Counted from the first letter of the stretch, positions 13,230-21,947 are shown. The stretch: 25,330 nucleotides of DNA from UBA9715 sp045614225 (GCA_045614225.1 JAZLCO010000074.1:1-25330), one strand, 5' to 3'. Notes: generated by a model from the sequence alone, not told the origin. A program made the numbers and translations.

Positions 13230-14318
13230 ATGATTTGCCCGAATTGCAATGCACAGGTCAGCGACACCCAAGCCTTCTGCGGGAATTGCGGCGCACAGCT
13301 CACGCCGACGCAAGCGGCAGCTCAGCCAACAACTCCCATCGATGCTGGATATCAACAGCCCGCCGGATCTTCGGCAAGCACAGGAAGCACGTCTCCATAT
13401 GCAACCGAGCAGGCGCCATATGGAGGGTCTTCTCAGCAGTCTGCCTATGGTGCACCGTATCAACCTCAAGGCGCGGCGAACCCCTACGGCCAGTCGCCCT
13501 ACCCGCCTGGAAATTACACGCAGTCACCGCAGCAGAAGGCGTCCGACACGCCGTTCGGTCTTTCAATTGCGGGCCTGGTCTGCGCACTCATCGGCCTGTT
13601 CCCCCTTGGTTTCATCTTCGCCATCGTCGCTTTGGTCATGAACTCGAAACAGCAGAAGAGCGGCATCTACTCGACTAAACAGACGCCCACCAAAGTCATG
13701 GGCATCATAGGTTTGGTCATGTCCATTCTCTGGACAGTGCTCACATTGGTGTTCGGCGTTGCGCTCATTGCAGCCATCAACGATGGCGCGCTCGATGACC
13801 TCGATGTCTCGACATCGCCTTCCGGATCTTCGGTCACGATTACCACGCCGTCAGGCACGAGCGTGAATCTCAACTCCGACGGTTCGGTCAGCACCTCATC
13901 ACCCTCAAGCGGTTCCTCGAGCGCCGCAACGACCTCTGGCAACTCCGCAGCGGCTTCATCCGGCGGCGCTGCCGCGACGACAGGCAACCTCGCGAGCGGC
14001 ACTTCAGCTGCCACGAACGCAAACGTAATTGTTGGTGAGTGGGAACTCGAGTCGGGAAACGGAGAAGAGCTCACCCCGGAGATGATGGACTTGGTTCGCG
14101 AAAACGGTTTTAACATCGTGCTCCTCGTCAACGGAGACGGAACCTTCGAATTGTCGCTTCTCGATGAGAGTGCGTCTGGCACGTGGAGCGAAACAGGGAC
14201 GCATACGTACCGCTTCACCGTCGACGGTGAATCTATCACAGGAACATACGACGATGCCAGCAAGCGGCTCACATGGGAAGATGGCGGCGATCAGCTGGTT
14301 TTCCGTCCCATTCAATAA
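13230..14318 (+). CDS. Zinc-ribbon membrane protein with DUF4190-like region and extracytoplasmic C-terminal domain (362 aa)
   Basis: An N-terminal zinc ribbon has two CPNC/CGNC knuckles (Cys3, Cys6, Cys17, Cys20). A Gln/Pro/Ala/Ser/Tyr-rich low-complexity stretch follows (about 29-105). Two membrane helices (about 109-136 and 155-182) joined by a short basic loop with SKQQK and STKQTPTK resemble DUF4190. A Ser/Thr/Ala-rich linker (about 190-265) leads to a compact C-terminal domain, IVGEWELESG...RLTWEDGGDQLVF, with the WxLE and GTY/GTW pattern of small lipocalin-like beta domains. The topology puts both ends on the same side unless a helix is missed. No function is known; the architecture suggests an envelope-stress or surface protein. 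AGGA lies eight bases before the ATG, and a strong terminator follows. Confidence 0.88.
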   Translation: MICPNCNAQVSDTQAFCGNCGAQLTPTQAAAQPTTPIDAGYQQPAGSSASTGSTSPYATEQAPYGGSSQQSAYGAPYQPQGAANPYGQSPYPPGNYTQSPQQKASDTPFGLSIAGLVCALIGLFPLGFIFAIVALVMNSKQQKSGIYSTKQTPTKVMGIIGLVMSILWTVLTLVFGVALIAAINDGALDDLDVSTSPSGSSVTITTPSGTSVNLNSDGSVSTSSPSSGSSSAATTSGNSAAASSGGAAATTGNLASGTSAATNANVIVGEWELESGNGEELTPEMMDLVRENGFNIVLLVNGDGTFELSLLDESASGTWSETGTHTYRFTVDGESITGTYDDASKRLTWEDGGDQLVFRPIQ

Positions 14319-14361
14319 TTGAGAGCGTACTTCGATAGCACGTTCCATCCGTCAGTAAAAC

Positions 14362-14390
14362 GTTGGGCCCTGCAACATGCAGGGCCCAAC
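14362..14390. terminator. Bidirectional terminator between convergent genes
   Basis: A perfect 13-bp stem GTTGGGCCCTGCA with a 3-nt loop is followed on the plus strand by TTCTGTTTTA. On the minus strand it is followed by GTTTTAC. It can end both the 13230-14318 gene and the DUF1292 gene. Confidence 0.88.
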
Positions 14391-14431
14391 TTCTGTTTTA
14401 TGACGTAAAAGCTATGGCGCTTCAGCAATCG

Positions 14432-14755
14432 CTACTCGAAGTCGTACAGATCCTTCGCGGCAATCTTGAATGCCTCGTACACCTCATCGGCGATAGCTTC
14501 GTCTTCGACGAGCTCAAACGCGACAGGCTGGTCCTCCTCGTCAACCTCGGTCACTTCGAGCACCACAACCTCACCGGAAGACATGGCCGGCTCGTCAGGT
14601 GTCACCGGGAAGAAGAAGCCGTAACGACGCCCATCGTCGTGCAAAATCAACCCCAAGAACTCGAGCTGAATGACGTCACCGCGCTCGTCCTCGAGGTCGT
14701 ATACGGTGCCTTCCTCGATAGGCGGGCAGAAATTTGGAGCGCTTCCCTGTCTCAT
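14432..14755 (-). CDS. DUF1292 family protein (107 aa)
   Basis: This small acidic cytoplasmic protein shows the DUF1292 (YrzB-like) pattern. It has YDLEDERGDVIQLEFLGLI (19-37), a hydrophobic strand YGFFFPV, EVVVLEVTEVDEEDQPVAFE and a final DEVYEAF helix. The family is widespread in Gram-positive bacteria and has no established function. The start ATG has AAGTGAG upstream. It lies 56 bp after secDF on the same strand, so it may be transcribed with it. The C-terminus is intact, and the gene ends at the shared terminator. Confidence 0.88.
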   Translation of the reverse strand: MRQGSAPNFCPPIEEGTVYDLEDERGDVIQLEFLGLILHDDGRRYGFFFPVTPDEPAMSSGEVVVLEVTEVDEEDQPVAFELVEDEAIADEVYEAFKIAAKDLYDFE

Positions 14756-14811
14756 CGTTTTCTCACTTTCCCCGTTGCCGAGCTAACCAAAAGGAGTTGT
14801 CTTCCGATTAG

Positions 14812-17553
14812 TTACTTCCTCTTCTTGCCCTTTTTCTTGTTGGGATTGCGCACGGGCTGTTGGTACAGCGGTTTGCCATCCGCGCCGATCTCGTTCGAGC
14901 CATGCGAAGCCTCGACTTCCACGACGGGCAAATCGTCGGTCGCAACAGCTGCCATTGCAGCTTCAGCATTGGCGGCCTGAACGCGCGCCGTCTTCATGCG
15001 CGCAACCTTCGAACCGCCGATGTTGCCGGCAACCGCAGCACCAGAACGCTCGAACTCGAAGTTGCCGATCGTCGGGCCGTACTTCTTCTCAAGCTTCTTG
15101 TACTTGTCCTCGCGCGTCTTCCAGATGGCGAACAGAGGCGTGCCGACGGCAATCGATGAGTAGCAGCCGATGACCAGGCCGATCGTCATGGCGAACGCGA
15201 AGTCCTTCAGCGTCTCGCCACCGAACAGCAGCATGAACAGAACTGGGATGAGCGAGGTGATCGTCGTGTTAATCGAGCGAATGAGCACCTGGTTGAGCGA
15301 ATGGTTTGCCATCGTGTAGAACGATGTCTTGATGTTGAGGTCTTTCATGTTGTCGCTGATGCGGTGGAACACGACGACCGTGTCGTACAACGAGTAACCG
15401 ATAATCGTGAGCAGAGCGGCAACGGCATTGGGCGTGAACTCACGTCCGACGAGCGCGTAGATGCCGACCACGATGATGAGGTCATGCAGCAACACGATAA
15501 CCGCCGTGACGCCCATCTTGAACTCGAAGCGGATGGCGATGTAGATGATGATGAGCACAAGTGAAACCAAGAACGCGATGAGCGACTGGTTGATGACACT
15601 GGAACCCCAGTCGGGGCCAATGGTCGTAACTTCGAAGTTGCTGGACGTCAGGCCGAACTGCTCACCCACCTGCGTAGCGATGCTCGCAGCCTCCTGCGCG
15701 TCAGTCGTGGTCATGCGCACGAGGTAGCCTTCCTCGCCGTCGCTGACCGTCGTCTGGATTGTGGCCTCAGGCTGACCAGCAGCCGCAAACGCATCGCGCA
15801 TCTCGTCGAGCGCGATGTCGCCCGTATCGTGGAACGTGATGGATGTGCCGCCGACGAACTCGATGCCGAACGTCATGCCCTTAAGGCCGATGACGGCAAA
15901 TGATGCCACCACCAGGCAGGCAGAAATGATGAGGAAGATCTTGCGCTTGCCCACGAAGTCGATGTCGTGCTTGATGAAGCGACCCTTCAAGTTGTGGACG
16001 ATCTCGGCGACCTTCAGGCCGTCGGCGCCACCGCGCTCCTCGGCAATAGCATCGATCTTCTTGCTGTCGAGCGCCTCGCCGATTTCGGCCTCGCCAGCAG
16101 GAACGCCCAGCACTGCACCAAGCTTGGCGAACTGCTCAGCTGCATCCTGGCCATCCTTGATATTCCAGAAGCCCGGGTGCTTGGCGATGGCGCGCGGTGC
16201 GAGCAAACGCACGAGCGGTGCCTTGAACAGCAACATCATGACGATGTCGCACAAGATGCCCAGCGCCAGCGTCAGACCGAAGCCCTTGACAGAAGCCGAT
16301 GCCAGGAAGAACAGCGAAAGAGCCGAAACGAGCGACACGAGGTCGGCGTCGATCGACGTCTGGATAGCGTGGCGAACACCGCTTTGGGCAGCGGCTTTCA
16401 CGCTTCTGCCCATACGTATCTCTTCTCGGAACCTCTCGACCGTCAGAACGGATGAGTCAGCCGCCATACCGATGGTCAACACAATGCCCGCAACACCAGA
16501 CAGCGTGAGGCTGAACATGCCGAACCTCGAAAGCGTTGCCAAGATGCCCAGATAGAGCAGCGCGAACACGATGACTGCGCCAGCGGTGATGGTACCGAGG
16601 CCCTTGTAGAAGAACAGCAGGTAGATCATGACGAGCAGGATGCCGAGCAGCGCCACCATGACGCCGGAGCGCAGAGCATCCTGGCCAAGCGTCGGACCGA
16701 CGACCTGGCTTTGCGAGTACTCGAAGCTGACGGGCAGCGAACCGCTTTCGAGAACGGTCTGCAGAGCCTGTGCCTCAGCAAGCGAGTAGTTGCCTGTAAT
16801 CTGGACCTGGCCGTTGGGGATTTCGGATTGGACTGCCGGAGCCGACTGCACCTCGTTGTCGAGGATGATGACAATCTGACCATGATCGGCAACGAGGTCG
16901 CGCGATGCCTCGGCAAACGCCTGGGCACCCGGGGAATCGAGCTCGATGTCGACGGAGTAGTCGAGCGACGCTTCGGACGGACGACCGACAGTCACGCGAT
17001 TGATGTTCGAGCCGGTGACGATGGGCGTGTACGTGCCGTCTTCGACCATGAGATGCTGGACCTCGCCGGTCTTGAACGAGTTGCCGAAATCGTCGCTGAC
17101 CGTCGCCTCATCGCCGTATTGACCAGTTTGGATCTTCTGCTTCACGTCCGCATCGGTAAACGAGTCGAGGCGGGCGAATTCGAGCTTGCCCGTCTTGCCG
17201 ATCGTGTTGAGCGCCGTCTCCGTGTCGGACAAACCAGGAATCTGAACGAGAATTTGGTTGGTGCCCTGTACTTGGACAACAGCTTCGGAAGCACCGAGCG
17301 CGTTGACGCGGCTTTCGATGATGGCACGGCTCATTTCCATCTCTTCATCGGTGATTGCGTCACCGTCAGTAGATGTCGCCGTCAAAACAACCGACAGACC
17401 ACCTTGGATGTCGAGACCCTGATTGATTTTCTCCTGTGGAGGCATGAACATGATGATCGAGCCGATGACCAACAGCGTCGTGATGACGAGCAGCCAAATG
17501 TTGCGGCGATCGGTGTTAGTAGCCTTCTTGCGGTCGTTGCTCTGAACAGCCAT
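14812..17553 (-). CDS. secDF: Fused protein-export subunits SecD-SecF (913 aa)
   Basis: SecDF uses the proton gradient to pull preproteins from SecYEG on the outer side of the membrane. Visible in order: TM1 (19-37), GLDIQGG (46-52), periplasmic P1 domain (about 58-285), SecD TMs 2-6 (about 295-452) with GMAADSS and Asp366 at the proton-relay position. An 80-residue soluble linker (about 453-535) follows. SecF TM1 (540-557), GIEFVGGT (563-570), its periplasmic loop and a second six-helix set with GYSLYDTVVVFHRI complete it. The C-terminal tail ends in Lys/Arg-rich KKKGKKRK. ATG at 17553 is preferred because it gives a normal short N-terminus; the frame extends to 17805 through non-coding sequence. 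The ribosome site lies in an AGAA repeat and is weak. Confidence 0.95.
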   Translation of the reverse strand: MAVQSNDRKKATNTDRRNIWLLVITTLLVIGSIIMFMPPQEKINQGLDIQGGLSVVLTATSTDGDAITDEEMEMSRAIIESRVNALGASEAVVQVQGTNQILVQIPGLSDTETALNTIGKTGKLEFARLDSFTDADVKQKIQTGQYGDEATVSDDFGNSFKTGEVQHLMVEDGTYTPIVTGSNINRVTVGRPSEASLDYSVDIELDSPGAQAFAEASRDLVADHGQIVIILDNEVQSAPAVQSEIPNGQVQITGNYSLAEAQALQTVLESGSLPVSFEYSQSQVVGPTLGQDALRSGVMVALLGILLVMIYLLFFYKGLGTITAGAVIVFALLYLGILATLSRFGMFSLTLSGVAGIVLTIGMAADSSVLTVERFREEIRMGRSVKAAAQSGVRHAIQTSIDADLVSLVSALSLFFLASASVKGFGLTLALGILCDIVMMLLFKAPLVRLLAPRAIAKHPGFWNIKDGQDAAEQFAKLGAVLGVPAGEAEIGEALDSKKIDAIAEERGGADGLKVAEIVHNLKGRFIKHDIDFVGKRKIFLIISACLVVASFAVIGLKGMTFGIEFVGGTSITFHDTGDIALDEMRDAFAAAGQPEATIQTTVSDGEEGYLVRMTTTDAQEAASIATQVGEQFGLTSSNFEVTTIGPDWGSSVINQSLIAFLVSLVLIIIYIAIRFEFKMGVTAVIVLLHDLIIVVGIYALVGREFTPNAVAALLTIIGYSLYDTVVVFHRISDNMKDLNIKTSFYTMANHSLNQVLIRSINTTITSLIPVLFMLLFGGETLKDFAFAMTIGLVIGCYSSIAVGTPLFAIWKTREDKYKKLEKKYGPTIGNFEFERSGAAVAGNIGGSKVARMKTARVQAANAEAAMAAVATDDLPVVEVEASHGSNEIGADGKPLYQQPVRNPNKKKGKKRK

Positions 17554-17561
17554 TCGTATAC

Positions 17562-17577
17562 TTCTTTCTTTCTTTCT
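17562..17577 (-). repeat. (AGAA)4 tetranucleotide repeat in the secDF ribosome-binding region
   Basis: Four AGAA units lie 9 to 24 bases before the secDF ATG and provide the only purine-rich stretch there. Copy-number slippage would alter spacing rather than frame. Confidence 0.6.
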
Positions 17578-17674
17578 TGGGTGTGTGCGCACAGCACGAA
17601 CCATGGCAGAACTTTTATATTTTGCCACAAATGAGGCACCTTTTGAGTAGCGTTTGCGAAAAGCGTCATCATGC

Positions 17675-17702
17675 ATGGCTATTTGTATACGCAAGTAGCC
17701 AT
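17675..17702. repeat. Hairpin in the tgt-secDF gap
   Basis: Arms ATGGCTA and TAGCCAT with an inner TTG/CAA pair enclose TATACG. It lies 20 bp past the tgt stop. No T-tract follows on the minus strand. It may be a weak terminator or an mRNA processing site. Confidence 0.4.
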
Positions 17703-17722
17703 GAAAGGCGTGGACGCCCCTG

Positions 17723-18871
17723 CTAGTAGTCTTTTGCGGCAGGGCTGGCCATCCAGTCGGCCAGGAACTCGTCGTACGAATCCGCCTCGATTGCCTCGCG
17801 TGCACGGCGCATGAGATCGATGAGGAAATGCAGGTTGTGCATCGAAAGCAGGATGCCTCCGAGCATCTCGTCCTGTTTCACCAAATGGCGGATGTAAGCG
17901 CGCGAGTAGTGCGTGCACGTCTCGCACGTGCATTGGGGGTCGAGCGGATCGAAATCGTGCGTGTACTTCGCATTGCGCATGTTCATGCGACCTTGGCTCG
18001 AAAACGCCGTGCCCATGCGGCCGGTGCGTGTGGGCAGCACGCAATCGAACATGTCGACACCCTCGCCAACCGCGCGCACGAGCGTCGTCGGGTTACCGAC
18101 GCCCATGAGGTAGCGTGGACGATCGTCCGGCAGTGAACGCGCGACCGTTCCCAGCGTTTCAAACATAACCTCGTGGCTTTCACCCACTGAGTAGCCGCCG
18201 ATTCCGAAACCGTCGAAACGACGCCCGCCAGCAGCAACGCTTTCGTTCTCGATGCGAATCAGGTTCTCAACGCTCTGGAGGCGCAAGTCGAGGTGCATCC
18301 CACCTTGCACGATGCCGAACAACGCCTGGTCTGCGCGATGATGCGAGGCCAGACAACGCTCTGCCCATTCCCACGAGAGCTTCGTCGAAGCCTCGACAGC
18401 ACGCTTTTCCGCGGGATAGCCCACGCACTGGTCGAGCTGCATGGCGATGTCCGCTCCGATGCGCTCCTGAATCCGCATGTTGTCTTCGGGCGTCCAGCGA
18501 TGCTTGCTGCCATCATAGTCGAGTGCTTGGAAGTTCACTCCATCAGCATCGGTCTTCATCATGTGGTCGAGGCTGAACAGTTGAAAACCGCCCGAGTCAG
18601 TGAGCATGGGGCCATCGTAATCCATGAACTTCTGCACGCCACCCGCCTCTTCGACGACATCGACGCCGGGGCGCATGTACAGGTGATAGGTGTTTGCAAG
18701 CACAACCTGGGAGTTCAACTCGTGGAGACCACGCGACGTGATGCCCTTGACCGTCGCATGCGTTCCGACGGGCATGAACATGGGCGTCGTGAACGTGCCG
18801 TGTGCCGTCTCATAGGTGCCCACGCGGGCATGGCCGGACTTGGCCTCAATGGTGTAATCGAACATACTCAT
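17723..18871 (-). CDS. tgt: Queuine/preQ1 tRNA-guanine transglycosylase (382 aa)
   Basis: Tgt swaps guanine-34 of GUN-anticodon tRNAs for preQ1, in the cytoplasm. The TIM-barrel motifs are complete: MPVGTHATVKG (33-43), LANTYHL (58-64), LTDSGGFQ (90-97, Asp92), GIVQGGMHLDLR (186-197), GGYSVGE (225-231) and the nucleophile Asp276 in MFDCVLPTRTGR. Zinc ligands are Cys314, Cys316, Cys319 and His345. The length is typical. The ATG at 18871 has no Shine-Dalgarno sequence but stands just 7 bases after a -10 box, so the mRNA is probably leaderless; a second ATG two codons in is possible. queH and queA further right belong to the same pathway. Confidence 0.96.
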   Translation of the reverse strand: MSMFDYTIEAKSGHARVGTYETAHGTFTTPMFMPVGTHATVKGITSRGLHELNSQVVLANTYHLYMRPGVDVVEEAGGVQKFMDYDGPMLTDSGGFQLFSLDHMMKTDADGVNFQALDYDGSKHRWTPEDNMRIQERIGADIAMQLDQCVGYPAEKRAVEASTKLSWEWAERCLASHHRADQALFGIVQGGMHLDLRLQSVENLIRIENESVAAGGRRFDGFGIGGYSVGESHEVMFETLGTVARSLPDDRPRYLMGVGNPTTLVRAVGEGVDMFDCVLPTRTGRMGTAFSSQGRMNMRNAKYTHDFDPLDPQCTCETCTHYSRAYIRHLVKQDEMLGGILLSMHNLHFLIDLMRRAREAIEADSYDEFLADWMASPAAKDY

Positions 18872-18878
18872 GCGAAGT

Positions 18879-18906
18879 AGTATAAGACCATCCGTTACGC
18901 AGCCAA
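18879..18906 (-). promoter_or_regulatory. Promoter for a leaderless tgt transcript
   Basis: On the minus strand TTGGCT (18906-18901) and TATACT (18884-18879) are separated by 16 bp. The predicted start of transcription coincides with the tgt ATG at 18871. The promoter overlaps the end of the upstream protease gene. Confidence 0.6.
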
Positions 18907-20985
18907 CGCGTACGGCTCCTCCGTCATCGAAACATCAGGCTCCCCCGCTCGTGCATCGGAAGCCGTGTCCGCCGTGGTGCCGCCATCATCCTGCGCCGTC
19001 TTGGCAGCCATCTTGGTTTCGTCCTCGGAACCCACAGCGGAACCGCTCTCCGATTTGCCGCCTCCTGCAAGGGCAACTTCGTTCGGAACCGTCGATTCCA
19101 CCATTTCGTTCGATTCAACGATCTGGAGGAAATCAGAATACGAATCCTTGGTACCATCGAGAGGGCTGGCAAGATCCGTGGCGAAGTCCATGAGAATCGA
19201 ACCGTTCGGCTTCTCGTCCTGTCCCATCGTTTTCTCAAGCGCCACCAGGTAGTTCAAGAACGTGGTGGTGAATTGGAGCGACGCCTCGTCACCTGAGTAA
19301 TTGGTACCCGTGGCCGTTTCCGAGCCCACACCCTTGATGAATTTCGCTTCGAAATCGTTGGTATCCGAATAAAGCTTCTTCCCGTTGGCATCAACGGGCG
19401 ACAAATCATTCACGACCTGGTCCAGCGTTTCGCCGTTGTGCATGCGCTCGAGAATCGAGTTGAGCCCGGCGCGCAGACGCTCTGACGAAATCGCGACCGT
19501 GGTCTCATCCTCCTTGATGGCGGATTCCCCACCCTTCTTGGCCGCCAGCTCGCTCAGATACAGGGTAGCAAGGTAGCCGGAGACGTATCGACTCTGATCT
19601 GAATCCACTTCGTTGCCGTTCTCGTCATATCCACCAGAAAATTCGAGGTCAAAATAGAGATTTTTCTTGTCGGATGTTGCATTGAGATAGTTGTACAGCA
19701 AGCTGTCAACATCGTAGATATCATTGAACGTCGTCTCGCTTCCCTCCTTCGCACGCAACATCTTGAACATGTTGTAGCGGAAAGCGTAGACATTCTCGAC
19801 GGAAGACGCAGTTCCCTCGATGAACCAGCGAGGGTAATGGATGGTGTTGTACAGATCCTCGAGCTCCTTGGTTGGGAAATCCCCTTCCTCGTCGGTGACA
19901 GCATTGCGTATATCCGTTGCACCGAGCATTCCCGTCCGGTTGTAGTCATCCATGATGGCATGGAGCAGTTCGTGCACGATGGTGTTCTCGAGCGTGGTCA
20001 TGGCCTCGCCTTCACGAACAAGCACGAACTTGCCTGTCGCGGGATTCATCACGGGATTATCGTCGTCATCCAACTGAGCTAGGCTGGACAGGTCGACAGC
20101 CATCATGTAGCAGTACTTGATGTTGTCACCATCGATGACGGTGTTGTACCCCACATATGCGAGCGCATCGGGCGGCGCGGCCTCATGCTCTGCTATTCCG
20201 TCTTTATCCCCATCCTTATAGTACACATACAGGCCGATTTCCCTACCAATCTGCCCCTGGTCTGCAGCAGCCCTGAACGCTGGGAAGCTGTCGAGCAGCA
20301 ACTCGACGGCTTGCGGTTCAAGCTTGTTCAAGATGAGATCGAGGATGAACTCGAGATCTTCGTCGCTGAACGCATCGCGAGCCGTCTGGGAGCAGTAGAT
20401 ATCCACCAAGCTGCGGACGTAAGACCCCGAGGGAGCTTCCGAAGCCTCTGACGACGATTGGTTCCCTGATTGATTCTCACTCGTGTTCTGCTGCGCATTT
20501 ACGAAGAAGCCCCTCAGCGAAGCGGGCAAAATGTAGGTAATGCCGGTTTGGGCATCATAGACGGAAATGACTTCGCTGCCTCCGAACAGCTCGGTAAGCG
20601 AATCGGAAAGCGTTACTTTGAACTCGCTTCCGTCAATCGAGTAGCCTTGAGGCAGATAGAACACGAGCGCCGGCAGATACGACCTGCCCTCTTGCGCGTC
20701 GGTGGCCAGCTCCAAGTTGTCGGCAACCCAAAGCACGGGGATTTCCCACTCCACCCCTTCGGCCGAGGTCACCTTCGCCGTGTTGTCAAGCGTATCGCCG
20801 GGGTTCGGAGCAGCAACGTCGTCTATGACGAGCCCGCTCACCGTTGGCTGATCGCCTGCAAGCGCATGGTTGTCGACTTCGACTTCGGTTTGCACGGCAA
20901 GCGCCGTCGCAGGCATCGCAAACGCCGTAACGAGAACGAACGCGACGACGATGGACAAAACGCGTGAGAACAGGGAATGAGTCAT
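18895..20985 (-). CDS. Secreted HExxH zinc metallopeptidase-like protein (696 aa)
   Basis: ATG at 20985 follows GAAAGG. Residues 1-30 are a Sec signal peptide (hydrophobic 9-24, cleavage after ALA). A beta-rich N-terminal region (about 35-165) precedes a low-complexity Gln/Ser/Glu linker (165-188). The peptidase core carries NTIVHELLHAIMDDY (334-348) with His338, Glu339 and His342, and PRWFIEGTASSVENVY (385-400), whose Glu390 suits a gluzincin-type third zinc ligand. The WFxEGTA pattern recalls secreted peptidases of the M4/M30-like superfamily; I cannot assign a family. The acidic Ala/Ser/Asp tail (645-696) has no LPxTG anchor, so the protein is probably released. The substrate is unknown. 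Confidence 0.85.
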   Translation of the reverse strand: MTHSLFSRVLSIVVAFVLVTAFAMPATALAVQTEVEVDNHALAGDQPTVSGLVIDDVAAPNPGDTLDNTAKVTSAEGVEWEIPVLWVADNLELATDAQEGRSYLPALVFYLPQGYSIDGSEFKVTLSDSLTELFGGSEVISVYDAQTGITYILPASLRGFFVNAQQNTSENQSGNQSSSEASEAPSGSYVRSLVDIYCSQTARDAFSDEDLEFILDLILNKLEPQAVELLLDSFPAFRAAADQGQIGREIGLYVYYKDGDKDGIAEHEAAPPDALAYVGYNTVIDGDNIKYCYMMAVDLSSLAQLDDDDNPVMNPATGKFVLVREGEAMTTLENTIVHELLHAIMDDYNRTGMLGATDIRNAVTDEEGDFPTKELEDLYNTIHYPRWFIEGTASSVENVYAFRYNMFKMLRAKEGSETTFNDIYDVDSLLYNYLNATSDKKNLYFDLEFSGGYDENGNEVDSDQSRYVSGYLATLYLSELAAKKGGESAIKEDETTVAISSERLRAGLNSILERMHNGETLDQVVNDLSPVDANGKKLYSDTNDFEAKFIKGVGSETATGTNYSGDEASLQFTTTFLNYLVALEKTMGQDEKPNGSILMDFATDLASPLDGTKDSYSDFLQIVESNEMVESTVPNEVALAGGGKSESGSAVGSEDETKMAAKTAQDDGGTTADTASDARAGEPDVSMTEEPYALAA

Positions 20986-21022
20986 GGAGACGCCTTTCAG
21001 CAATTCGAGCTATTCCAGTAAT

Positions 21023-21092
21023 ATCATAACGCTAAATCTGCTCAAACGAACAGCGGGTCTAGTACGTTTCACCTCTCGAATCGCATAGACCC
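21023..21092. promoter_or_regulatory. Divergent control region between the metallopeptidase and queH
   Basis: A minus-strand TATGAT (21028-21023) is a likely -10 box for the metallopeptidase. An inverted repeat GGGTCTA/TAGACCC (21055-21061/21086-21092, 24-nt spacing) lies between it and queH. I could not fold a preQ1 riboswitch here. Confidence 0.35.
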
Positions 21093-21122
21093 AATCAATA
21101 CCCCAATGCTAAACTTCTGCCC

Positions 21123-21911
21123 ATGAAACTACTCGTACATGCTTGTTGCGGGCCATGCTCGATCATGCCCACTCGTCTTCTTGAAGAAGAAGGGCATGAC
21201 ATCACGGTCTTCTACGCCAACAGCAACATCGCGCCACGCTCCGAGTACGAGCATAGGCGCGAGGAGCTCGAAAAGTACGCTGCGATGCAAGGCTTCGAGA
21301 TGATCGAAGGCGACTACAATCCGGCGCACTGGGAGCGCGAGGTTGCTCCAATTGGAGAAGCCATCAAAGACTTCAGCCCCGCACTCGGTTCCAAACATGT
21401 GGGTGATAACACACCGCAGCCAGAATCGGTGGCAGAGCTGCTTGACGACGAACGACGCCGCGAACGTTGCCGTGCATGTTATCGGATGCGACTCGAGGAA
21501 GCGGCCGCGAAGGCCGTCGCGGGTGGGTACGATGGCCTGACCACTACGCTGGCTGTCAGCCCCTATCAATTCACCGACGTCATCCATGAGGAGCTGTTGC
21601 GCGCATGCGAACAGGCGGGCATCGCAGCCCATTTCGAAGACTACCGCCCGTATTACGACGAGGCCACACGCATCAGTCGCGAGCTGGGCATGTACCGCCA
21701 GAACTACTGCGGATGCCGATTCTCCATCGCCGAAGGCGAAGCCACGCGCGCGTTCATCAAGCAACAGCGCAAGGCAGCCAAGGAAGCGAAACGGGCTGCA
21801 CGCGAAGCCGAAGAAGCAGCGCGCAAGGAAAAGGCCGCCGAAAAACAGGCCTACGCCGAAGCGCAGGCCAAAAAACGCGCTATCTTGAAAGCGATGCGCG
21901 AGGAAAGCTAG
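21123..21911 (+). CDS. queH: Epoxyqueuosine reductase QueH (262 aa)
   Basis: QueH reduces epoxyqueuosine to queuosine in tRNA and replaces the cobalamin-dependent QueG. The cysteine pattern that binds iron-sulphur and iron is present: HACCGPC (6-12; Cys8, Cys9, Cys12), RCRACY (115-120; Cys116, Cys119) and YCGCRF (195-200; Cys196, Cys198). VFYANSNIAPRSEYEHR (29-45), TTLAVSPYQ (141-149) and YRPYYDEATRISRELGMYRQNYCGCRFS in part are typical. Two additions are unusual: a roughly 24-residue insert before the second Cys pair (about 84-109) and an Ala/Lys/Arg/Glu-rich helical tail (215-262). There is no Shine-Dalgarno sequence; TAAACT ends seven bases before the ATG, so the mRNA may be leaderless like that of tgt. 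Confidence 0.93.
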   Translation: MKLLVHACCGPCSIMPTRLLEEEGHDITVFYANSNIAPRSEYEHRREELEKYAAMQGFEMIEGDYNPAHWEREVAPIGEAIKDFSPALGSKHVGDNTPQPESVAELLDDERRRERCRACYRMRLEEAAAKAVAGGYDGLTTTLAVSPYQFTDVIHEELLRACEQAGIAAHFEDYRPYYDEATRISRELGMYRQNYCGCRFSIAEGEATRAFIKQQRKAAKEAKRAAREAEEAARKEKAAEKQAYAEAQAKKRAILKAMREES

Positions 21912-21947
21912 CTGGCTGTCCTGAGCCAGGGGAATGGTTCTCTTAGC

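Noticed and set aside
12513..13469. A 318-residue open frame on the minus strand spanning three plus/minus genes
   Set aside because: It overlaps well-supported genes (nitrilase, ArsC/Spx-like, zinc-ribbon protein), has low-complexity Arg/Ser composition and no ribosome site.
21040..21122. A preQ1 riboswitch ahead of queH
   Set aside because: The GGGTCTA/TAGACCC repeat suggested one, but the short preQ1 aptamer pattern with its A-rich tail is not present and the queH start looks leaderless.
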